Source: Hyphomicrobiales bacterium
Lineage (GTDB): Bacteria > Pseudomonadota > Alphaproteobacteria > Rhizobiales > NORP267
Assembly: GCA_021775855.1 (NCBI GenBank)
Contig: JAJFGZ010000010.1
Location: 1 to 44,785 of the forward strand
Reading direction: 5' to 3'
Length of the DNA stretch: 44,785 bases
The translations under genes were made by a program, and so were the position numbers. Below are positions 9,547 to 15,938 of this stretch, piece by piece. Each line of letters opens with the position of its first letter. Within the stretch, counting starts at the first letter, position 1. The notes under the pieces were generated by a model. The model was not told the origin of the DNA and made no database searches. It saw only the letters and a program-made list of their open reading frames with translations.

Positions 9547-9636
9547 GCCACGGCCGCCATGGATGTGGCAATAAATGTCGACTGGATTCTTCTGCGCGAT
9601 GATGCGCGGATCAGGCGGTTCGCCGGGCCCCGGATT
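9547..9636 (-). pseudogene. Remnant of an HSL-type alpha/beta hydrolase
   Basis: Read on the minus strand, this stretch encodes NPGPGEPPDPRIIAQKNP followed by VDIYCHIHGGRG. It aligns without gaps to residues 72-100 of the intact hydrolase at 7858-8817 (PGPGGPLDLRIIAPENP, then DGIYLHIHGGG), with 19 of 29 positions identical. The match includes the oxyanion HGG motif. No full-length frame surrounds it: the 3' side runs straight into the end of the methyltransferase gene and the catalytic half is absent. The rest of the 9545-9801 gap shows nothing recognisable. It is probably the relic of a duplicated or previously resident hydrolase gene. Confidence 0.75.
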
Positions 9637-9801
9637 CCTCGCGTTACGGGCGCGGGATCAAGGCAGGAGATTAGCAGCATTGCGCTAAGCCCCACCAGTG
9701 GAAGATAAAAAATCATCCCGAATTAGCTAGACCACTCCCAGTTAAATGTTGCGGGGCGAACCGGGTTATTCCCTTTGCCGGGAACTGATATATATCAAAA
9801 G

Positions 9802-10290
9802 ATGATGATCCGAATTGAAGACTTTGCTGACCGGCAAAACGTGCGAAATATTCACCTGGTTTCATTCTCAGATGAAACAGAAGCGAATTTGGTTGACGCA
9901 TTGCGCGCTGATGGCAGCGTTGAAATATCGCTCGTGGCAACAGTCGAAGATGATATCGTCGGACATGTCATGTGTTCCAGAATGCAGGCACCGTTTAGGG
10001 CCCTGGGTCTTGCGCCCATCGCTGTTCTCCCTGAATTTCGCAATCAGGGCATTGCCGCCCAACTGATCCGTGCCGCAATAGATATGGCAAAATCGAAAGG
10101 CTGGGAGGGCATTTTCCTCCTCGGCGATCCTGCCTATTATCAAAGGTTTGGTTTCAGCGTAACGGACGCGGTGAATTTTCAGTCTCCCTATGCCGGACCT
10201 TACTTGATGGTGCTGTCGATCAAAGGCGATGTGCTGCCCGTCCAATCCGGTGTGATTGAATACGCCCCCGCGTTCGATCAACTGGGATGA
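9802..10290 (+). CDS. GNAT-family N-acetyltransferase (YhbS-like)
   Basis: A 162-residue single-domain GNAT protein. The acetyl-CoA binding loop is visible as LAPIAVLPEFRNQGIAAQLIRAA (about residues 72-94), followed by GWEGIFLLGDPAYYQRFGF, the pattern of the YhbS/COG3153 subgroup. The substrate is unknown. The reading frame extends to a TTG at 9775, but the ATG at 9802 (or 9805) fits the family N-terminus better; neither has a strong ribosome-binding site. It stands alone between the hydrolase remnant and the Rid-family gene 73 bases downstream. Confidence 0.85.
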   Translation: MMIRIEDFADRQNVRNIHLVSFSDETEANLVDALRADGSVEISLVATVEDDIVGHVMCSRMQAPFRALGLAPIAVLPEFRNQGIAAQLIRAAIDMAKSKGWEGIFLLGDPAYYQRFGFSVTDAVNFQSPYAGPYLMVLSIKGDVLPVQSGVIEYAPAFDQLG

Positions 10291-10363
10291 ATGCTTTTGA
10301 AATCGAGCGGATCTGTGTCTACCGTCTTATGCCTATTTCTCATCCTTCGAAGGAGACCAGCTG

Positions 10364-10747
10364 ATGCCTTCAAAACCGATAAACGCTGATACCGCGCCAG
10401 AAGCGATGAGCAACTATTCTCAAGCCATGCTGGTCTCCGGTGCAACCCGGCGGCTCTATATCAGCGGACAAATTCCGGAGACCCGCGCGGGAGACCTACC
10501 TGCGACGTTCAAAGAACAGGCGATTGTCGCCTGGCAGAATGTGCTGGCGCAATTGTACGCCGCCGACATGGCGGTCGGGGACCTGGTCAAAGTCACGATT
10601 TTTCTGTCGGATCGACAATACAATCTTGAAAACCGGGAAGTCCGCCAGGAGATACTCGGCGATCACGCACCCGCGCTGACCGTCATCATTACAGGCATTT
10701 TTGATGAGTCCTGGCTGCTCGAAATCGAAGCGATTGCCGAACAGTGA
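10364..10747 (+). CDS. Rid-family (YjgF/YER057c/UK114) protein without the catalytic Arg
   Basis: A 127-residue Rid-fold protein with the family landmarks YSQAMLVSG, LYISGQIP, ENVLAQLYAADM-like helix (WQNVLAQLYAADMAVGDLVKVTIFL) and the C-terminal LEIEAIAEQ. RidA enzymes hydrolyse reactive enamine/imine intermediates using an Arg (Arg105 in E. coli) shortly before the EIEAIA motif. Aligning from that motif, the equivalent position here is Ile in IITGIFDESWLLEIEAIA. It therefore belongs to the Rid groups that lack imine deaminase residues, and its function is unknown. AAGGAG precedes the ATG at good spacing. It is convergent with the cupin gene. Confidence 0.88.
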   Translation: MPSKPINADTAPEAMSNYSQAMLVSGATRRLYISGQIPETRAGDLPATFKEQAIVAWQNVLAQLYAADMAVGDLVKVTIFLSDRQYNLENREVRQEILGDHAPALTVIITGIFDESWLLEIEAIAEQ

Positions 10748-10789
10748 ATGGTGAAAACCGGTTTTTGACCGGGCACCTAATATCGAATA

Positions 10790-11140
10790 TCAAATCTTGG
10801 TTTTCATTGCGGCGGTCGCTTTGTCCCCGGTATTGGGCGTGCCGCCGGGCTCGATCAGCAACAGATGCGCCTCTTCTTCGGCAACCGGACGGTGCTCCAC
10901 ACCTTTGGGTACCACGAACAGATCACCGGCATTCAGAACAACGTCGCCGTCCCGCATCTCGATTTTTAAGCGGCCGTCCAACACGAGAAAAAAATCGTCC
11001 GTATCGTCGTGAGAATGCCAGACAAACTCTCCCTTCACTTTGACCACCATGATGTCGTTGCCGTTGTAGCTGGCGACAATTTTCGGCGACCAGTGATCGG
11101 AGAAGGTTTCTAGCTTTTTTGCCAGGTCGATTGACTGCAC
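10790..11140 (-). CDS. Small single-domain cupin protein
   Basis: About 116 residues forming one cupin barrel. Motif 1 is visible in GEFVWHSHDDTDDFFLVLDG, with the two His and the acidic residue expected to bind a metal. Motif 2 is in LNAGDLFVVPKGVEHRPVAEEEA and supplies the last His. The combination HSHDDTDDFF is typical of small mannose-6-phosphate-isomerase-like cupins. The enzyme reaction is unknown. There is no ATG near the natural start; the GTG at 11140 is the best candidate, and the longer reading back to 11335 is unlikely. It faces the Rid gene across 42 bases. Confidence 0.82.
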   Translation of the reverse strand: MQSIDLAKKLETFSDHWSPKIVASYNGNDIMVVKVKGEFVWHSHDDTDDFFLVLDGRLKIEMRDGDVVLNAGDLFVVPKGVEHRPVAEEEAHLLLIEPGGTPNTGDKATAAMKTKI

Positions 11141-11307
11141 GTTGATTTGCTTTCGTAAATTCTGGAGGACATGGCCGCGCGACCAAATGTTGGCGGCACG
11201 GCGGTACCAGACAGGAATTCGAACTCTGGCGCAAGAATCGGGTGGGTTTGTGCTGGAGAGGAAATTAAATATTTGGGTAATCAGAACCGATATCTGGAGT
11301 TTATACC

Positions 11308-11775
11308 ATGAGATACGTTGTATCAGGACTGTCACCGAAACCGTACAGCCATCTCTATGGGCTTTCCGAAGCCGCGCTGGCCGAAAAGGGCGTCAAAAGG
11401 TATGTAGCCGAAGCCACCTCCGGGTTCCCCGATCGGATAGAAATGCGGAACACATATTCCGGTGAAAGCGTTCTTCTTCTCAATCACGTGAGCGTCAAGG
11501 AAGATACACCGTACCGGGCGTCCCACGCGATCTTTGTTCTTGAGGGAGCAGAGACAGCCTATCGGGGCGAAGACGAAATTCCGGATGTCATGTATTCCCG
11601 CCTTCTGTCGCTGCGGGGTTTCGACAATAAGGGAATGATCGTTGACGCAGATGTTGCGAGGGGCGCGGACATAGAGCCACTTGTGGCGCGGTTATTCGAC
11701 AACCCCAGGGTCTCCCATATCAACGCGCACTATGCGGCATTCGGGTGCTATTCCGGCCGGATTGACCGCATCTAG
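11308..11775 (+). CDS. DUF1203 family protein
   Basis: A 155-residue protein that I recognise as DUF1203 from its overall pattern: an N-terminal segment with YVAEATSGFPDRIEMRN, the central LLLNHVSVKEDTPYRASHAIFV, and the C-terminal VSHINAHYAAFGCYSGRI. No biochemical function is known for the family. The compact alpha/beta protein has no signal peptide or membrane segment. GGAG lies eight bases before the ATG. It is divergent from the cupin gene, with 167 intervening bases in which I see no clear operator, and convergent with the HxlR gene seven bases downstream. Confidence 0.8.
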   Translation: MRYVVSGLSPKPYSHLYGLSEAALAEKGVKRYVAEATSGFPDRIEMRNTYSGESVLLLNHVSVKEDTPYRASHAIFVLEGAETAYRGEDEIPDVMYSRLLSLRGFDNKGMIVDADVARGADIEPLVARLFDNPRVSHINAHYAAFGCYSGRIDRI

Positions 11776-11781
11776 GATAGT

Positions 11782-12192
11782 TCACACACGGCCAGAGCGG
11801 ATATCGTTGAGAAAGCCTTTCCGGTCGGTATCAATCCTGTAGAGAAGCGCCTTGCGCTCTTTGTTGAGCTTGATGTGCCGCCCGCTCCAGCGGATGGTCT
11901 CGAAGATGACCGGCGCCAGATCAAATCCTTTTTCGGTCAGCGTATAGATGAAACTACGGCGGTTGTCCGGGTCCTGAAATTTTTCGATGATGCCCTCGGC
12001 TTCTAGATGCTTCAGCCGGTCGGCGAGGATATTCGTCGAGATATGCTCGTCCGCGTTCAGGAAATCTCCGTAGGTCTTTTTGCCGTGGAGCATCATGTCG
12101 CGAATGATCAACAAGCTCCATCGATCGCCAAATGTATCCAACCCGTAGGCGACCGGACATCCGGTCATCCGGTTTTTTTCCCGCTTGGTCAT
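11782..12192 (-). CDS. HxlR-family transcriptional regulator
   Basis: A 136-residue winged-helix regulator. The N-terminal Cys of the family is present in MTGCPVAYGLDTFGDRWSLLIIRDMM; the HTH follows as HISTNILADRLKHLEAEGIIEK and the wing as RRSFIYTLTEKGFDL. HxlR proteins often sense electrophiles or oxidants through that Cys, which is established for some members and only inferred here. A TTG at 12219 extends the frame but lies within an operator-like repeat, so the ATG at 12192 is preferred. It is divergent from the YdhR-like gene, with two matching dyads in the shared promoter region. Confidence 0.9.
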   Translation of the reverse strand: MTKREKNRMTGCPVAYGLDTFGDRWSLLIIRDMMLHGKKTYGDFLNADEHISTNILADRLKHLEAEGIIEKFQDPDNRRSFIYTLTEKGFDLAPVIFETIRWSGRHIKLNKERKALLYRIDTDRKGFLNDIRSGRV

Positions 12193-12211
12193 TCCACAAT
12201 CTAGAGAATTA

Positions 12212-12227
12212 ACTTGCAAATTACAAG
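12212..12227. promoter_or_regulatory. HxlR operator-like dyad, proximal copy
   Basis: ACTTGCAAATTACAAG carries CTTG-N7-CAAG half-sites centred at 12220, about 28 bases upstream of the HxlR ATG. It is an imperfect version of the dyad at 12249-12265 with identical half-site spacing. It probably mediates autoregulation of the HxlR gene. Confidence 0.6.
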
Positions 12228-12248
12228 ATATGTGCTTAAACGTTATTT

Positions 12249-12265
12249 ACTTGCATAATGCAAGT
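12249..12265. promoter_or_regulatory. HxlR operator-like palindrome, distal copy
   Basis: ACTTGCATAATGCAAGT is a perfect inverted repeat with 7-bp arms and a 3-bp centre, again CTTG-N7-CAAG. Its centre at 12257 lies 37 bases from the proximal dyad and 44 bases upstream of the YdhR-like ATG. Directly after it is a -10-like TATAGA. It is likely the site through which the HxlR regulator controls the divergent gene. Confidence 0.65.
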
Positions 12266-12300
12266 TATAGAATTACAGCCCATCGTCCCAGGAGCCCATC

Positions 12301-12933
12301 ATGACCACTAAAGCCTTTGTCTATACCGAACTACAGATTTCCGTTCCGTTTGCCGATGCCCCGTGGCGCGATGTAAATCCGACATTGTTGGAGCAGCCCG
12401 GATTGATCAACAAGACTTGGTTGTCCGGAATCGGGAGCAATTCGCTTGGCGGCATCTATGCTTTTGACAGCGTTGAAAACGCCCGGAAATTTGTGACCGG
12501 ATATTTCCCGGCAGAGGCCAAAAAATTTGGTGTGGCTCAATCCACCCGCATCTTCGACGCGGAAATCGTGGAAGCCGCGAGCAAGGATATAGGCTCACCG
12601 CATTTCGGTGCAAAGCCAGACCGCAAGCCCGGCGCGTTTCTCTACACCGAGGTGCAAGTCAGCGTACCGTTTGAAAATGCACCCTGGCGGGCGCGCAATC
12701 CGGTCCTCAAGACCGCGCCTGGTCTTCTCGCCAAAACCTGGCTCTCGGGGTTGAATACTCAAACAATCGGCGGGCTTGACGCATTCGACACGGTCGAAAA
12801 TGCCATGTCCTTTGCAGTCGAAGAGTTTCCGAAAACGGCTGCCGGCATGAACGCGGCGTACATCACGCGGGTCTTCGATGCCAATATCGTGGAGGAGGCG
12901 AGCCGGCAAATGAACTCGCCATTTTTCGTCTGA
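12301..12933 (+). CDS. Tandemly duplicated YdhR-like protein
   Basis: A 210-residue protein made of two copies of an about 100-residue unit. Copy 1 has FVYTELQISVPFADAPWRDVNP, GLINKTWLSG, AFDSVENARKFV and TRIFDAEIVEAAS. Copy 2 repeats these as FLYTEVQVSVPFENAPWRARNP, GLLAKTWLSG, AFDTVENAMSFA and TRVFDANIVEEAS. The unit resembles YdhR (a ferredoxin-like dimeric alpha+beta barrel annotated as a putative mono-oxygenase); YdhR itself is a single unit that dimerises. This gene probably encodes a covalent pseudo-dimer. Its function is unknown. It follows the HxlR-type divergent promoter, which suggests induction by the signal the HxlR protein senses. Confidence 0.83.
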   Translation: MTTKAFVYTELQISVPFADAPWRDVNPTLLEQPGLINKTWLSGIGSNSLGGIYAFDSVENARKFVTGYFPAEAKKFGVAQSTRIFDAEIVEAASKDIGSPHFGAKPDRKPGAFLYTEVQVSVPFENAPWRARNPVLKTAPGLLAKTWLSGLNTQTIGGLDAFDTVENAMSFAVEEFPKTAAGMNAAYITRVFDANIVEEASRQMNSPFFV

Positions 12934-12954
12934 GCAAAGTCCTGGGTCCTGGCC

Positions 12955-14808
12955 CTAGCGCTGCAACTCGGCAGACCTGCGCCGCTCGCGGTCGGCATCC
13001 ATATAAGTCCGGCCGCGAGGGATCCGCACCTCGTCAACCATCGACTGCACGTCTTCGGATGGTTCCGGCGTCAGCAGAGAGACCCCGACGGATACAGCAA
13101 ACCCGATTGGGACGCCAAAGATGGCGGCAGCACTGCCATCCAGCCCGAACCAAGACCAGCCATAATTATGCAGGCCAAAAATATACAGCCCGGCAATCCC
13201 GAAACCCGCCAGCATGCCGGTGACGGCTCCGACGCTGTTGCAGCGCTTCCACCAGATCCCGAGCACCAAAGCCGGGAACAGCCCGGACGCAGCCAGCGAA
13301 AACGACCAGCCGATCATTTTCAGAATATCGGGGGGTAAGGTTATGGCGCCGAATGTTGCGGAAATAGCGGTACCCAGCGCAATCCCACGAGCAACAACGA
13401 GGCGGCGTGCCGTCGGCGCTTTACGGTCGATCATACGGTGAACGATGTCCTGGCTCAAAGTGCCGGATATCGCGGCCATCAGGCCGTTTGCAGCCGCAAG
13501 CGCCGCTGCCAACGCCCCGGCGCCAACAAGGGCGGTCACGACAAATGGCAGGTTTGTTATGTCAGGCGCGGCAAGTACGAGAATATCGGGTGACAATTGA
13601 AAGTCCGTCAGGCGGACTATCCCTGTTCCGACTGCAGAGCAGGAAGCGGATATGGCTTCAATCGATGTCGCCGCGGCGCCGCAGATATTTATCCCGCCAC
13701 CTGCTCCCCAGGAAAATACCCAGTCCGGTATGTCGTTTAGCGACAGCCCGATGATAGATTTGTAAATATCATAACGCACAAAGACCGCGTAAATCGGGGC
13801 GGTAAAAAATACCAGCATGACAAAGACCAATGCCCAGCCGTTTGTCCGCCGGGCTTCGTGGACCCGCGTCGCCGTCAGGGTGCGCATCAAAAGGAACGGC
13901 ATTGACGCCGTCCCCAGCATCAGACTGATCACAATCGCAAAGAAATTAAATTCGCTCACGCGCAAAAATGGCTCGTCGAAATGCGCGATATCATCCGCCA
14001 CCGCAAGTCCGCTCTGCACCATATCCAGCTCCAGTTCGCTGGTTGCCTGCATGATTTGGCCGTACATGAGGTGGGGCAGCGGGATCCCGGTCTCGATGGT
14101 CGATATGATGACCATGGGGATGACAAAGGCCATAACCAGGACAATATACTGGGCGATTTGCCCCCAGGTTACAGCCCGCATGCCGCCAAGCAGGGAGCCC
14201 AACACCACAAAAACCAGCCCGAACACCACACCCATTTCGTAGTTCGATCCAAGGAACTGTTGGAGGACCAATCCCGCCCCGCGCATCTGGGCAGCGAGCA
14301 ACAGGAACGAGCAGGCGATGACGATCGCAACACTGACAAAGCGCATTACCTGGCCGCCGAACCGGTAGCCGAGAAAATCGGGGATGGTATAGGCGCCGAA
14401 TTTTCGCAAAAATGGCGCGATCAACACTGCCAGCAGAACGAACCCGCCGGTCATCCCCAGAATGTAGGACAGTGCGTCGTATCCCGTGACATAAAGCGCA
14501 CCGGCGAGCGCAATATAGCCGCTTGTTCCAATCCAGCTCGCAGCCACCGCCATGCCGTTATAGAAAGCCGGTACCCTGCGGCTCACAACGTAATAGTCGG
14601 AGACCTGCATGGTGCGGGCGAGGAGCCCAAATCCGCCGTATGCGACAACAGAAAAAATCAGAAATAGATAACCGATCCACTCCGACGGGATTCCAACCTG
14701 TTCCAGAATGGCCAGGAGAATAACAAAGGCCAGAAAACCGACTGCAAATATGCCGTATATCCGCCCGAGATTGTCAGCGAACCCATCGCCAGTACGCTCA
14801 ACTGCCAT
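12955..14808 (-). CDS. Sodium:solute symporter, VC_2705-like large subunit
   Basis: A 617-residue multi-spanning inner-membrane protein of the SSS/SLC5 family. Family features include GMAVAASWIGTSGYIALAGALY, FLLLAAQMRGAGLVLQQF, and the GGMRAVTWGQIAQYIVL signature. It resembles the acetate permease ActP group and more closely the VC_2705-type symporters that pair with a DUF4212 small subunit. That partner is exactly what precedes it, with four bases between the genes. The likely substrate is acetate or another short-chain carboxylate; the nearby CrbS/CrbR-like kinase and regulator support this, but it is inferred. It ends 21 bases from the YdhR-like gene on the other strand. Confidence 0.9.
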   Translation of the reverse strand: MAVERTGDGFADNLGRIYGIFAVGFLAFVILLAILEQVGIPSEWIGYLFLIFSVVAYGGFGLLARTMQVSDYYVVSRRVPAFYNGMAVAASWIGTSGYIALAGALYVTGYDALSYILGMTGGFVLLAVLIAPFLRKFGAYTIPDFLGYRFGGQVMRFVSVAIVIACSFLLLAAQMRGAGLVLQQFLGSNYEMGVVFGLVFVVLGSLLGGMRAVTWGQIAQYIVLVMAFVIPMVIISTIETGIPLPHLMYGQIMQATSELELDMVQSGLAVADDIAHFDEPFLRVSEFNFFAIVISLMLGTASMPFLLMRTLTATRVHEARRTNGWALVFVMLVFFTAPIYAVFVRYDIYKSIIGLSLNDIPDWVFSWGAGGGINICGAAATSIEAISASCSAVGTGIVRLTDFQLSPDILVLAAPDITNLPFVVTALVGAGALAAALAAANGLMAAISGTLSQDIVHRMIDRKAPTARRLVVARGIALGTAISATFGAITLPPDILKMIGWSFSLAASGLFPALVLGIWWKRCNSVGAVTGMLAGFGIAGLYIFGLHNYGWSWFGLDGSAAAIFGVPIGFAVSVGVSLLTPEPSEDVQSMVDEVRIPRGRTYMDADRERRRSAELQR

Positions 14809-14812
14809 GGCT

Positions 14813-15070
14813 CTAACTATCTTCCGATACGCCGAAGGCGCGGTCGATATTATCCTGGCGCTGGCAATACCAGAAGATCAGGACTGCAAAGCCAATAATT
14901 GATCCCTTGGCAGCAACGAAATATCCGAGCGGGAAGCCGAGAAATGTGGTCTCGTTCAGATCGGCGGCAAAGAAATGAAGGAAAATGCCCATGACAAACC
15001 AGATCGTCAGAACAATGCCCATGAGCCTGGTAGTATGCAACCAGTAGCTGTCTTTGCCCAAACTCGCCAA
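14813..15070 (-). CDS. DUF4212 protein, symporter small subunit
   Basis: An 85-residue protein with two transmembrane helices (about residues 14-33 and 46-67) and the DUF4212 pattern YWLHTTRLMGIVLTIWFVMGIFLHFFAADLN and GFPLGYFVAAKGSIIGFAVLIFWYCQRQ. DUF4212 proteins occur next to VC_2705-type symporters and are thought to be an accessory subunit. The start appears to be TTG at 15070, preceded by GGGAGAGTGGA. It is the first gene of a two-gene operon divergent from the response-regulator gene. Confidence 0.9.
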   Translation of the reverse strand: MASLGKDSYWLHTTRLMGIVLTIWFVMGIFLHFFAADLNETTFLGFPLGYFVAAKGSIIGFAVLIFWYCQRQDNIDRAFGVSEDS

Positions 15071-15251
15071 TCCACTCTCCCGGACCTGAACCCTGAATCA
15101 ACTGCCGATATTATCCAGAATAAATGATCGGCACCAGAATCTGCTTATACCCAGGATGACTATGCTACTATCACTGGAATTGCCAGTCCTGTGGAAGATG
15201 ATCGATACTATTGCTATAACCGGTTTTGGGTCGCGAGACGGGGCAGGTGTC

Positions 15252-15923
15252 ATGGTGCAGAATAATATTATCATTGCGGATGATCACCCGTTGTTTCGGG
15301 GCGCGCTCCGACAAGCGCTGGAAAGCCAGTTCCATGACGATGATATCTCGGAAGCCGGCTCCCTCGACGAGATTATCGCGATTGTCGACAACGAACCGGA
15401 AATTGATCTCGTCCTGCTGGATCTCGAAATGCCGGGTGTAAACGGTTATTCGGGTCTGATGTATCTGCGGGCGCAATACCCGAACATCCCGATTGCAATC
15501 GTATCGGCGACGGAGACGCCGGCTGTGATCCGCCGTTGCATCGATTTCGGGGCATCCGGGTTTGTTCCAAAATCGGTAGGCGCAGAAACGATCCGGACCG
15601 CCATCGAAAAACTGCTTCACGGCGATATCTGGACCCCGCCCGATTTGGACCTGTCGTCTCCGGACGATGGCGAGATGGTGGAATTGGTGTCGCGTATGGC
15701 GTCCCTGACACCCCAGCAGATTCGGGTCCTGATGATGCTCAAGGAAGGCCTGCTGAACAAACAAATCGCCTACCAACTGCGTGTGTCTGAGGCGACGGTC
15801 AAAGCCCATGTGTCGGCAATTCTGCACAAGCTCAACGTCGATAGCCGGACCCAGGCGGTGATCGCGGCCAGTAAAATGGAAATCGATCAGTGGCAGCCGG
15901 GCGCGGTCCAGGCTCGGCAATAG
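15252..15923 (+). CDS. NarL/LuxR-type response regulator (CrbR/ErdR-like)
   Basis: A 223-residue response regulator. The receiver domain has the acidic pair in IIIADDHPLF (residues 10-11), the phospho-acceptor Asp57 in LVLLDLEMPG, the Thr/Ser region IVSATE and the Lys in GFVPKS. The output domain (about residues 155-210) is a LuxR-type HTH, LTPQQIRVLMMLKEGLLNKQIAYQLRVSEATVKAHV. Its gene is divergent from the symporter operon and convergent with the symporter-kinase gene, 15 bases away. CrbR (Vibrio) and ErdR (Pseudomonas) are regulators of this build that activate acetate-utilisation genes. The ATG at 15252 is chosen; an in-frame extension to 15156 lacks support. Confidence 0.9.
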   Translation: MVQNNIIIADDHPLFRGALRQALESQFHDDDISEAGSLDEIIAIVDNEPEIDLVLLDLEMPGVNGYSGLMYLRAQYPNIPIAIVSATETPAVIRRCIDFGASGFVPKSVGAETIRTAIEKLLHGDIWTPPDLDLSSPDDGEMVELVSRMASLTPQQIRVLMMLKEGLLNKQIAYQLRVSEATVKAHVSAILHKLNVDSRTQAVIAASKMEIDQWQPGAVQARQ

Positions 15924-15938
15924 GTTCGGTTGAGCGGA

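Noticed and set aside
11207-11229. Short stretch resembling a tRNA T-arm (TTCGAAT between near-complementary arms) on the minus strand.
   Set aside because: Only four of five stem pairs form and there is no D-arm, anticodon arm or acceptor stem. It may be chance, and I see no integrase or attachment repeat.
15071-15251. Possible sigma-54 promoter between the DUF4212 and response-regulator genes.
   Set aside because: I looked for a TGGCAC-N5-TTGC pattern on both strands and found only partial matches with wrong spacing.
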